The position numbers and the translations under genes are program-made. Source: Roseomonas acroporae (GTDB taxonomy: Bacteria; Pseudomonadota; Alphaproteobacteria; Acetobacterales; Acetobacteraceae). From it: a stretch of 64,000 nucleotides of DNA. Shown here piece after piece: positions 11,485 to 18,625 of this stretch; positions within the stretch are counted from its first letter, which is position 1, and every line of letters begins with the position of its first letter. Location of the stretch: positions 20,990 through 84,989 of the forward strand of contig NZ_JALPRX010000035.1 in NCBI RefSeq assembly GCF_023223525.1. The letters are read 5' to 3'. A model generated the notes under the pieces. It made no database searches, was not told the DNA's origin, and worked only from the letters and a program-made list of their open reading frames with translations.

Positions 11485-11787
11485 ATGACGGCATCGAATT
11501 CCATCGTCGTGGTCCGGCAGGGCGACGCGTCGTGGCAGGAAGCCGCGGTGGGCTGGATCGACCTGACGGAGCGCAATCCCTGGCTGGTGCTGCGGGACGT
11601 GCGCAACGAGCTGATCTCCGCCGTCGCGACACGCCGGGAATACGGCGTCGCCATCGACGCGAAGCGCTGGGTCGTGGACCCGGAAGCGACCGCGGCGCTG
11701 CTCATCGAGCTCGCGCGCAACCGCGGCGTGGCGCCGCTGCCGGCGGTCAGCACGTTGAAGCGCCGGGTGATGCAGGTGGTGGAGTAG
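11485..11787 (+). CDS. Hypothetical protein, 100 aa
   Basis: A small protein of balanced composition (MTASNSIVVVRQGDASWQEA...), unlike the Arg/Pro-rich shadow frames around it, which argues that it is real. The ATG at 11485 follows an ACGGGGGG purine-rich stretch. The N-terminal half reads as alternating beta strands and the C-terminal half as helices (ATAALLIELARNRG; a basic end STLKRRVMQVVE). No signal peptide, membrane segment or known motif is seen. It is followed directly by the two-hairpin repeats, which separate it from the convergent lipoprotein gene. Confidence 0.6.
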   Translation: MTASNSIVVVRQGDASWQEAAVGWIDLTERNPWLVLRDVRNELISAVATRREYGVAIDAKRWVVDPEATAALLIELARNRGVAPLPAVSTLKRRVMQVVE

Positions 11788-11901
11788 TACCCGCCCGGGA
11801 CGCGGCCCTCCGTCCATCCGTTCCAGGCCTTCGATCCGATGCCTGTCCCGAGCCGCCAGGCAGGCACGCCCGGCCGGAAAATGTGCCGAATCAACGGGCT
11901 G

Positions 11902-12004
11902 GAGCCGCACCAGTCTGATGCAGCCAGGCTGGAACGGCTCAGCCTTCTGGTTTTTCGCATTTCCTGGGTCGCTGGGTGAGTACACCCAGCCTGGAAATGC
12001 TCTA
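11902..12004 (+). repeat. Two-hairpin intergenic repeat, copy 1
   Basis: First hairpin between GAGCCG (11902) and CGGCTC (11935-11940), a linker with TTTTT at 11951-11955, then a second hairpin GCATTTCC...GGAAATGC ending at 12000, finishing CTCTA. Directly followed by copy 2. A third copy in opposite orientation lies at 21355. The T run after the first hairpin means it could also stop rightward transcription from the gene at 11485. Confidence 0.8.
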
Positions 12005-12108
12005 GAGCCGATCCAGCCTGACTGTATCAGGCCGGAACGGCTCTAGCCTTTGATTTTTCGCATTTTCCGAGCCGCTGAGCGAGGACGCTCAGCTTGAAAA
12101 TGCTCTAG
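12005..12108 (+). repeat. Two-hairpin intergenic repeat, copy 2
   Basis: Same architecture as copy 1: arms GAGCCGATCCAGCCTGA and TCAGGCCGGAACGGCTC (two mismatches), a linker with TTTTT at 12053-12057, then GCATTTTCC...GAAAATGC with an inner GCTGAGC/GCTCAGC stem. Its last bases overlap the end of the lipoprotein gene at 12105. The pair sits between two convergent genes. Confidence 0.8.
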
Positions 12109-12386
12109 GCACCGCAGTCGCGGCGGACATAGCCGGCCGCCCGGTCCGCCGCCGCATCCGCACGGTTCGCCAGCGCCGCCGATTGCCGCGCATTCGTGCC
12201 GCCATACGGGGCCCAGCCGGCCGCCGAGGCGTTCGCCGCGCCGGCGTCGCGTGCCGCCGAGGCCGCCTCGGCGCGGGCCTGCATGCAGTAGGTGTCGCCC
12301 GGCGCTCCCGCCCAGGGCGGCTGGTAGGCGCCGCAGCCCGCGAGCGTGGTGCCGGTGACGAGGAGAAGGGCGGCGGCGGGACGCAT
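12105..12386 (-). CDS. Small secreted lipoprotein, 93 aa
   Basis: Starts at the ATG at 12386 (MRPAAALLLVTGTTLAGCGAYQ), giving a short basic n-region, hydrophobic core and lipobox LAGC with Cys18 as the likely lipidated residue. The mature part is Ala-rich and helical (ARAEAASAARDAGAANASA), with two further Cys at residue ~34 and close to the C-terminus (YVRRDCGA) that could form a disulfide. It resembles no family I can name. A TCAGGA purine site precedes the start. The longer frame to 12569 is rejected because it would bury the signal peptide. Confidence 0.7.
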   Translation of the reverse strand: MRPAAALLLVTGTTLAGCGAYQPPWAGAPGDTYCMQARAEAASAARDAGAANASAAGWAPYGGTNARQSAALANRADAAADRAAGYVRRDCGA

Positions 12387-12516
12387 GGACGCATTCCTGA
12401 AAGGCCCGCCGATAGCGCACGACCGGTGACGAGGGTTCCCGGACCGGGGGCCGCCGGCCCGTGGCAGCGGCGGCCCCGCCGCCCCGGCCCGGACGACGCG
12501 CGCCGCCGCCCCCGCG

Positions 12517-14010
12517 TCAGGCGGCCGGCACGGCGTCCGCCGGCTGCCGCAATGCCGCCAGCAGCGCATCGTGCAGCGCCGCCGCCGCGAGCGGCCGCCT
12601 GGCGCCGCCGCCGCGCCGGTCGCTGCGCCAGATCAGGTAGTCGGTGTCGCGGCCGAGCGTCTCCGGCAGGCCGGGCAGGGCCGGCAGGTGGTCGCCGTAG
12701 AGGCAGAGCACCACCGGCCGCGCCGCGCGCCGCGCCGCCGCCGCCACGATCCCCAGCATCGCGTCCGCGTCGGCGAGGTGGCGCAGGTAGGTCCCGCGCG
12801 GGTCCGCCCCCGGCCAGGGGCCGTGCGCCTGCATGGTGACGGCGAACAGGAATTGCGGCGCCGGGGCGCGGAGCAGCGCCGCGAGGCGCTCGCCCAGCGC
12901 CGCGTCCGCGACGTAGCGGCCGACGCGATCGGCGCCGGGGAAATCGGCCTCGGACTCGAAGCGTTCGAAGCCGAGCGCCGGCATCACCCGGTCACGGGCG
13001 AAGAAGCGCGGATCGTGCGGGTGCAGGAAGGTGGCGGAGTGGCCGCGCGCCCGCAGAGTCCAGGCGAGCGAGCGGACCGGCCGGCGGGCGAAGCGGAAAT
13101 AGGGGTTGAAGCGATCGAGCCCGAGCGCGGCGTCGGGAATTCCGGTCAGCACCGCGAACTCGGCCCGCATCGTGTTGGCGCCGAAGCCGGCCACGGCCAG
13201 CGGGCCCCGCTGGAGCGACGACGCGCCGAGCGACGCCCAGTGCGGCAGCAGGTCGCCATGCCCGAGCCGGGCGGCGTCGAGGAAGGATTCCGACTGGATC
13301 AGCACCAGGTGCGGCGCGGCCCCGTCCCGCGCGGGGTCGGGCCGCGCGACCGCCGGAGCGGCGGGCCGGCCCGCGCGCGTCGGCGGCGGCCCGGGCGGCA
13401 CGCGGTCGCGTCGCCCCGGCCGCTCCGCCGCGGCGCAGGCCGTCCAGGCGACGAGCGTGGCGAGCGGCCCGAGTCGGCGCTGGTCGGCGGCGGGATCGGC
13501 CACCGCCCCGCCATCCGGCATGAGGCGCCGCACGAGCGCCGCCGGCGGCCGCAGCACCAGCCGCCAGCCGAGCGCCGCGCCGATCAGCGCGAGTCCGCGC
13601 CGCGCCGCGCCGAGCCCGGCGGCCGGCTCGGCCAGCAGCAGGGCCAGGGCCGCGAGCCCGCCCAGGAGCAGCGCGCCGGGGATCAGGCGGCCGCCGGCGA
13701 AGGGCAGGTAGAGGTGGGGATGGCGCGCCACCAGCGGCAGCATGAGCGCGTCGGAGAACAGCAGCGGCTCGCGCAGCACCCGCCGCTTCGCCGCGTCCAC
13801 CACCATCAGCGCCACCACGGGCGCGGCCGCGCCGAGGCCGGCGAACAGGGGCCGGTCCGTCGCCGCGAGCAGCAGCAGCCAGGCGGCGGCGGGGCCGGCG
13901 AGTTCCGCCGGCAGGCCCGGCAGCAGCCGGCGCGCGCCCAGGGCAAGCCGCCAGCCGGCCAGGGGCAGCAGCGGCAGCGCGGCGCCGAGCAGGAGGCGGA
14001 AGGTCAGCAT
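12517..14010 (-). CDS. LTA-synthase-like phosphoglycerol transferase/sulfatase-fold protein
   Basis: 497 residues. The N-terminal ~155 residues hold four or five membrane helices with the family motif KRRVLREPLLFSDAL at 76-89; the rest is an extracytoplasmic alkaline-phosphatase-superfamily domain. All residues expected from LtaS-type enzymes are in place: Glu241 (LIQSESF), the catalytic-type Thr280 (GFGANTMRAEF), His396 (QAHGPW) and the metal-binding pair Asp440-His441 (YGDHLP). LtaS-family enzymes move glycerophosphate (or phosphoethanolamine) from phospholipid to a polymer. Its position next to kpsS suggests modification of the capsule or its anchor, but that is an inference. It is transcribed leftwards like kpsS and kpsC, 235 bases downstream of kpsS. 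Confidence 0.85.
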   Translation of the reverse strand: MLTFRLLLGAALPLLPLAGWRLALGARRLLPGLPAELAGPAAAWLLLLAATDRPLFAGLGAAAPVVALMVVDAAKRRVLREPLLFSDALMLPLVARHPHLYLPFAGGRLIPGALLLGGLAALALLLAEPAAGLGAARRGLALIGAALGWRLVLRPPAALVRRLMPDGGAVADPAADQRRLGPLATLVAWTACAAAERPGRRDRVPPGPPPTRAGRPAAPAVARPDPARDGAAPHLVLIQSESFLDAARLGHGDLLPHWASLGASSLQRGPLAVAGFGANTMRAEFAVLTGIPDAALGLDRFNPYFRFARRPVRSLAWTLRARGHSATFLHPHDPRFFARDRVMPALGFERFESEADFPGADRVGRYVADAALGERLAALLRAPAPQFLFAVTMQAHGPWPGADPRGTYLRHLADADAMLGIVAAAARRAARPVVLCLYGDHLPALPGLPETLGRDTDYLIWRSDRRGGGARRPLAAAALHDALLAALRQPADAVPAA

Positions 14011-14245
14011 GTCGCGACGGGCGGGACGCCGGGCAGGGCACCGGACCGGACGGCAGGCCCCTGCCCCGTCCGGCTTCGGCGCGGCCCCGGATCCCGCGCG
14101 AGTGGCCGGCGGCGGGATGGCCGGGGTTCTCCCGTGCCGGGAAGGAAGGGCGGCGGGCGCGATGCGGGGCCTCGTGCCAGGTCCCTGACGCTCCCGGCGC
14201 GGAAAAGACCCGCCAGACCGACCCGCAGGCCTCTCAAACAGGCTG

Positions 14246-15529
14246 TCAGGCGATCGCCGCCATCGGCACCGCGCTCGCCAGCAGCCGCGCCGCCGGGGCC
14301 TCCGCTTCCAGCCGCTCCACCGCCGCCGCCACGCCGAGAGCGATTCCCGGCTCGCTGAAGAAGCCGCCGGGGATCAGGCAGCGGGCCACCAGAACGCGCA
14401 GGAAGGCGTCCAGCAGGGCGGGATCCGGGGCGGTGCCGCCGGTCCAGAAGCCGTCCAGCCCGGACCCGTCGTCCTGCCAGGTCAGGCCGGGCAGGTCGTA
14501 GATCGCCTTGCCGAGCACCGCCACCGGCCGCCCGGCCGTCAGCGCCTGCAGGCCGGCCGTGCTGTTGACCGTCACCACGGCGCGGCAGGCGTCGAGCAGC
14601 GGCCCGAAGGGCGCCTCGGCCACGTAGTCCACCCGGTCCGCCACGCCGTTCGCGCGCGCGGCGCGCCGGATCGCCTGCCCCCAGGGGATCAGCCCGTTGT
14701 CGAGCGGATGGCCCTTGATGACCAGCCGCGTGCCGGCGGGCGCCGCGCGCGCGAAGGAGGCGACCACGTCGCCGACCGCCTCGCGCACCGAGGCGAAGGG
14801 GGAATGCTCGCGGATCTGGTAGTCGCCCTCGAGCTGCAGCGGGAACAGGTGGAACGGCGCGCCGGCCGCCAGCCGCCGCACCGCCCGCCCGGATGCCGCC
14901 TGCCGCACCGGCCGGCGCAGGCCGCGCAGCGCCCAGCCGAGATACTCCTGCGCCGGCCGCCAGGGGCGGTGCGTCTCCCAGTGCGGGAAGCGCCAGCGCC
15001 CCAGGCCGCAGGCGAGGTTGTAGCGGATGTCGTCCAGGGCGCGCCGGCGGAAGCTCGCCGGCACCAGCCGCGGCGACGGCAGGGGCGGCAGGGCGGCGGC
15101 CTCGGCGCGGAACCAGGCGGGGTCGCGCGGCAGCCGGGAGAGGGCGTTCACCCCGTCCCGCTCCAGCGTGATCCAGCCGGGGCGGAGATAGGCCTCCTCG
15201 AAGACGTGCACCGCGACGCCGCGGGCCCGCGCGGCCGCGATGGCGGCCCGGTGCGCCGGCCGGCAGTCGCCGAACAGGACGAGGTCGGTGACGCCGCGCC
15301 GGACCAGCAGCGAGTCGACCGCGGCGGGCCATTCCGCCGCGGCGCCGCGATAGTCCACCGTGCCCGGGCGCGGCCAGAACAGCCGGTCGCCGCCGTTCAG
15401 GTTGATGCGGTGGACGGCGTGGCCGCGGGCGGCGAGCGCGTCGCCGAGGCGGACGAAGAAGGGCGTGGCGAGGTTCTGCAGGAACAGGAAGGAACGGTCC
15501 GTGGGCGGGGTGAAATCGCCGTCCCTCAT
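14246..15529 (-). CDS. kpsS: Capsule polysaccharide Kdo-transferase KpsS
   Basis: 427 residues, full length for KpsS/LipB. Family features include the N-terminal FLFLQNLATPFFVRLGDAL, NLNGGDRLFW, VLFGDCRPAH, FEEAYLRPGWITLE, FPLQLEGDYQIREHSPF, VIKGHPLDNG and VNSTAGLQALTAGRPV. KpsS adds the first Kdo residue to phosphatidylglycerol on the cytoplasmic face, starting the oligo-Kdo linker on which group 2-type capsules are built; KpsC extends it. It lies between the LTA-synthase-like gene and kpsC on the same strand, 222 bases from kpsC. The start ATG at 15529 gives the expected N-terminus. Confidence 0.93.
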   Translation of the reverse strand: MRDGDFTPPTDRSFLFLQNLATPFFVRLGDALAARGHAVHRINLNGGDRLFWPRPGTVDYRGAAAEWPAAVDSLLVRRGVTDLVLFGDCRPAHRAAIAAARARGVAVHVFEEAYLRPGWITLERDGVNALSRLPRDPAWFRAEAAALPPLPSPRLVPASFRRRALDDIRYNLACGLGRWRFPHWETHRPWRPAQEYLGWALRGLRRPVRQAASGRAVRRLAAGAPFHLFPLQLEGDYQIREHSPFASVREAVGDVVASFARAAPAGTRLVIKGHPLDNGLIPWGQAIRRAARANGVADRVDYVAEAPFGPLLDACRAVVTVNSTAGLQALTAGRPVAVLGKAIYDLPGLTWQDDGSGLDGFWTGGTAPDPALLDAFLRVLVARCLIPGGFFSEPGIALGVAAAVERLEAEAPAARLLASAVPMAAIA

Positions 15530-15751
15530 GCCGCCGCCCCCTCGTGATCACCCGGAACAACCCGGCCGACGGGCCGCGTAACACGATTCTTCGCCGCGAT
15601 GCAGCACGAAAGCCGCGACGGTGCGGCGGGGAGGCCCGCAGGCGCCCCGGCCGGTGCAGCGGTGCAACACCACCGGGGCGGCAACCCCTGGTCGCGGCGC
15701 CCGGCCACGCCTCCGACGGCGCCCTCGGCGGCGCCCGGCCGTGCCCCCGGA

Positions 15752-17770
15752 TCAGGCGCGCGGCGCGGCGCCCCGCAGCCCGGCCAGGGCCAGCGCGAAT
15801 CGCTGCTGCCACCGCCAGAGCGGCGCCGCCCGGACCGGCCGCCAGGCCTCCGGCTGGGCGATGCGCTCCAGGATCACCTCGACCGGACAGGGCAGCTCCG
15901 TGACCGGATCGACGTAGCGCGGGTAGAGGATCAGCGTGCCGGCCAGCAATTCCAGCAGCCCCAGCCGCCGTCCCCGGCGTGGGAAGCCCGCGGGCGGCAC
16001 GCGGTCCTCGGTGAGGCCCCAGCCGGCGTAGAAGGGCAGCCCGTAGGTGGCGACGCGCCGCCCGCGCAGCAGCGCCTCGAAGCCGCTCAGCGAGGAGATG
16101 GTGTGCACCTCGTCCACCGCGTCGAGCAGCGCGGCCATCGGCACCCTGTCCAGCACCCGGTCGGCAAGCCGCAGCGCCGCCCCGGGCGGCACCCGGCCGA
16201 GGCGCTGGCCGGCCTCGACGTCCGGGTGCGGCTTGTAGAGCAGGAAGGCGTCCGGCGCGGCGGCGCGCACCGCCTCCAGCAGGGCGAGGTTGGTGCGCAC
16301 GGGCGCGCCGCCCCGGCGGATGGCGGCATCGTCCTCGACCTGCCCCGGCACCAGCACGATCCGCCGCCCCGGCGGCGCGCCGAGCGGCGGCAGCGTGCCG
16401 CCGAGGTTGTACTTGGTCACCCCCCGCGCCACGAGCGAATCGCGCAGCGCCGCCGCCCGGCGCAGCAGCGCCGCGTCGAAGCGGGCGGTGGCCAGCAGGG
16501 TCTCGAGGTCGCTCGGGCCCGAGGGATCGTAGTGGACCCCGCTCGCATCCACCGCCAGCGAGGCGCCCGGCATGAAAGCGGCGCCGAGGCCGGCGGAGCG
16601 GACGAAGCCGTCCTCCACCCGCAGCAGCGGCGTGCCGGCCGCGGCGGCGCCGGCTTCGAGCCCGGCCGGCATCCGCGTCGCCCAGACCGCGACGGCGCCG
16701 CCCCGCCGGCGCGCCTCGGCCAACGCCGCGGCGGCGTCGCGCCGGAAGGGCGGCGGCCCGGCCTCGGTGGCGAAGGCGGCGGCGATGCGCCGGCGCTTCC
16801 AGAAGGTCATGCCGCAGCAGACGGCGACGCGGCGGTTGGCCGCCTCGACGCGCCGCCATTCCGCGAGCTGCGCGACGGCCTCGGCGAGCGTCCAGGGGCG
16901 GCCGCAGGGCTGGCCGGAGAAGGGATCGGCGCAGCGCGTGGCGGCGGCGAGGGCGGCGAACAGGGCCTCGGCATCGCGCCGCGCCGCCCGCCGCGGCAGG
17001 CCCGGCGCGTCGATGGTGGCGCCCCGTCCGGTCCAGGGCGCGTCGGCGTGGGCGTGCACCGGCACCCCGGCGGCCAGCGCCGCCAGCGCGGTGTCGTCGG
17101 CATCGGCCAGGTGCAGCGCGGCGGCACCCTCGACCAGCGCCCAGGGCGCCCAGGCCCCGTCCTCCGGCGCCTCGAGCCGGCCGATGCCCGCCGGCAGCGC
17201 GGCGAAGGCCGGGGCAGCGCCGCGCGGCGCCCGCGGCGAGCGCGCGACCAGCACCGGCCGTCCCGCCGCCGCCGCCTGCACGGCGCGCAGCAGCGCCGCC
17301 GGGTCCGGCACGGGGCGGCAGGGATCGAGCAGCAGCACCGCGCCGGCCGCCACGGCGCCCGGATCGGGCCAGCCGGCGGCGCCGCCGACCCGCCCCTGCC
17401 GGAGCGCCGCCATCAGCGCGGCGCCGTCGGCGCGCGCGGCCGGCTCGGCGCCCGCCGCATGGTCCAGCGCCAGCGCCAGCGGGTCCGCGCCCGCCGGCGC
17501 GGCGAGCAGCGCCACGGGCAGGGCGCGGCCGGCGAAGCGGGTGGGCTGCCAGGGGCCGGGGGCGAGACGCAGGCCGGCGGCGCCGGCGCGGCGCAGCCGC
17601 CGCGCCTCCCCCGGCGTGCCGGCCAGCACCGCGAATTCGGCGCCCGCCGGCGGATGCCGCACCGCCTCCGCCGCCAGCACCGCCCTGCCCGGCCAGAAGC
17701 CGGCCAGGTGCGGCAGGGCGCGCCGCGTGGGCGCGGCGGCGAGCAGGGGAGGAGCCGGATGGGTGCTCAT
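15752..17770 (-). CDS. kpsC: Capsule polysaccharide Kdo-transferase KpsC
   Basis: 672 residues from the ATG at 17770 (MSTHPAPP), the usual KpsC length. KpsC normally has two homologous transferase modules. The C-terminal one (about 312-672) is intact: VEDGFVRSAGLG at 385-396, a PGQVEDDA segment at 475-482, YKPHPD at 512-517, SSLSGFEALLRG near 560 and PFYAGWGLTEDR near 580-590. The N-terminal one (about 20-310) keeps the order of segments but has none of these motifs: RLAPGPWQPTR stands where EDGF(L/V)RS is expected and ARSPRAPRG where KxHPD is expected. Known role: alternating Kdo transfer onto the phosphatidylglycerol-linked primer. Longer in-frame starts up to 18256 are not supported. Confidence 0.92.
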   Translation of the reverse strand: MSTHPAPPLLAAAPTRRALPHLAGFWPGRAVLAAEAVRHPPAGAEFAVLAGTPGEARRLRRAGAAGLRLAPGPWQPTRFAGRALPVALLAAPAGADPLALALDHAAGAEPAARADGAALMAALRQGRVGGAAGWPDPGAVAAGAVLLLDPCRPVPDPAALLRAVQAAAAGRPVLVARSPRAPRGAAPAFAALPAGIGRLEAPEDGAWAPWALVEGAAALHLADADDTALAALAAGVPVHAHADAPWTGRGATIDAPGLPRRAARRDAEALFAALAAATRCADPFSGQPCGRPWTLAEAVAQLAEWRRVEAANRRVAVCCGMTFWKRRRIAAAFATEAGPPPFRRDAAAALAEARRRGGAVAVWATRMPAGLEAGAAAAGTPLLRVEDGFVRSAGLGAAFMPGASLAVDASGVHYDPSGPSDLETLLATARFDAALLRRAAALRDSLVARGVTKYNLGGTLPPLGAPPGRRIVLVPGQVEDDAAIRRGGAPVRTNLALLEAVRAAAPDAFLLYKPHPDVEAGQRLGRVPPGAALRLADRVLDRVPMAALLDAVDEVHTISSLSGFEALLRGRRVATYGLPFYAGWGLTEDRVPPAGFPRRGRRLGLLELLAGTLILYPRYVDPVTELPCPVEVILERIAQPEAWRPVRAAPLWRWQQRFALALAGLRGAAPRA

Positions 17771-17921
17771 CCGGCCCCGCCGTCCGGCGCGGGGAAGGCG
17801 GGGATGCGGCGTCGGCTCGCGGTCATGGGCTCCCGGCCCCGGTGTCCGTGGGGCGAAGGCTGCCGGCACGGGCCGGCGCGGCCGCGGGGCGCGGCTCCGC
17901 CGGTCGGCCTCGTCATAGGGA

Positions 17922-18002
17922 GGGCCCGCCACGCTGTCACGTCCCCTGGGCACGCTCCCTGGGCACGCCCCCTGGGCCCGCCACGCTGTCACGCCCCCTG
18001 GG
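17922..18002. repeat. Direct repeats in the divergent kps control region
   Basis: A 29-base unit (GGGCCCGCCACGCTGTCAC, then GTCCCCTGGG or GCCCCCTGGG) occurs at 17922-17950 and 17974-18002 with one difference; CCTGGGCACGC-type partial units fill the space between. It lies between the divergent kpsC and lipoprotein-kpsMTE starts, 70-150 bases before the candidate rightward promoter. It could be a regulator site or a recent duplication. Confidence 0.6.
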
Positions 18003-18070
18003 GAAGAGGGGGCCGCGCCGGGTCCGCCGCCGCCCGGCGCGCCGGTTCCTGCTGCGACGCGACAGAGGTT

Positions 18071-18099
18071 TTGCTCCCGGCACGCCGAGCCGCTAGATT
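18071..18099 (+). promoter_or_regulatory. Candidate promoter of the lipoprotein-kpsMTE arm
   Basis: TTGCTC at 18071-18076, a 17-base spacer and TAGATT at 18094-18099. Transcription would begin near 18106, on top of the first ATG at 18107, which favours translation from the second ATG at 18146 or a leaderless message. The spacing is ideal; the sequences match consensus only in part. Confidence 0.4.
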
Positions 18100-18145
18100 G
18101 CCCGGCATGAGGAAAGCGATCTCGCCGGCGGAGCGCGGGCGGACC

Positions 18146-18625
18146 ATGCCGATCCCGGCGCGCCCCCGGGAACGCGCCGCCCCGCCGCGCCCCGGCGGTC
18201 CGGAGAGCCCGCCCCGCTCCGGCCATTCCCGCCCCGGCCATTCCCGTCCCGCCCATTCCCGCCCCGCCGGGATCGCGCTGCTCGCCGCCGGCCTGCTGCT
18301 CGCCGGCTGCGACGGCATGCCTTCGCTGCCCGGCCTCAATTTCGGCGGCGGCGGCGCGGCGGCCCCGGAGGCGCCGGTAACCCCCACCGACCCGGTGGCC
18401 GCCTTCGCCGCCAGCGCCACGCCGGGGCAGCAGGGCGCGGTGGTGCTGGAGAACGGGGCGCGCGTGCCGGTCCGCCTGCAGCGCGCCTACGCCGCGGCGA
18501 GCGGGCGCGAGTGCCGCGAGGTGCTGGTGGGCGGCCTGAACGGCGAATCCCGGCTGGTCTGCCGCCTGGGCGGCACCTGGGTGGCGGCGCGGCCGCTCAT
18601 GCTCGGGCGCAGCGCCCGCTCATGA
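18146..18625 (+). CDS. Capsule-locus lipoprotein
   Basis: 159 residues from the ATG at 18146 (172 from 18107). After an unusually long Arg/Pro/His-rich lead there is a hydrophobic core ALLAAGLLLAGC with lipobox Cys; the mature protein starts with a flexible Gly/Ala/Pro stretch, then a small beta-rich domain with two Cys (GRECREVLVGGLNGESRLVCRLGG) that may pair. The lead contains three GHSRP-like repeats encoded by a 15-bp tandem repeat. The stop TGA overlaps the ATG of kpsM (ATGA), so translation is coupled to the transporter. No family is recognised; a role in capsule export or anchoring is inferred from position only. No start codon lies closer to the lipobox. Confidence 0.72.
   Translation: MPIPARPRERAAPPRPGGPESPPRSGHSRPGHSRPAHSRPAGIALLAAGLLLAGCDGMPSLPGLNFGGGGAAAPEAPVTPTDPVAAFAASATPGQQGAVVLENGARVPVRLQRAYAAASGRECREVLVGGLNGESRLVCRLGGTWVAARPLMLGRSARS
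18221..18265 (+). repeat. 15-bp tandem repeat inside the lipoprotein gene
   Basis: Three consecutive copies of a 15-base unit (GGCCATTCCCGCCCC and close variants) at 18221, 18236 and 18251 encode GHSRP, GHSRP and AHSRP in the N-terminal lead. Being in frame and a multiple of three, copy-number change would lengthen the lead without breaking the gene. Confidence 0.85.

Noticed and set aside
12517..14010. Evidence for Gram-positive origin because of an LTA-synthase-like gene
   Set aside because: Neighbouring KpsSCMTED, an outer-membrane exporter and lipoproteins are Gram-negative features, and LtaS-like proteins occur widely in proteobacteria.
15599..18625. A 1008-codon plus-strand frame running through the kpsC region into the lipoprotein
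   Set aside because: Only its last ~160 codons (from 18146) carry a signal peptide and lead into kpsM; the rest is antisense to kpsC.
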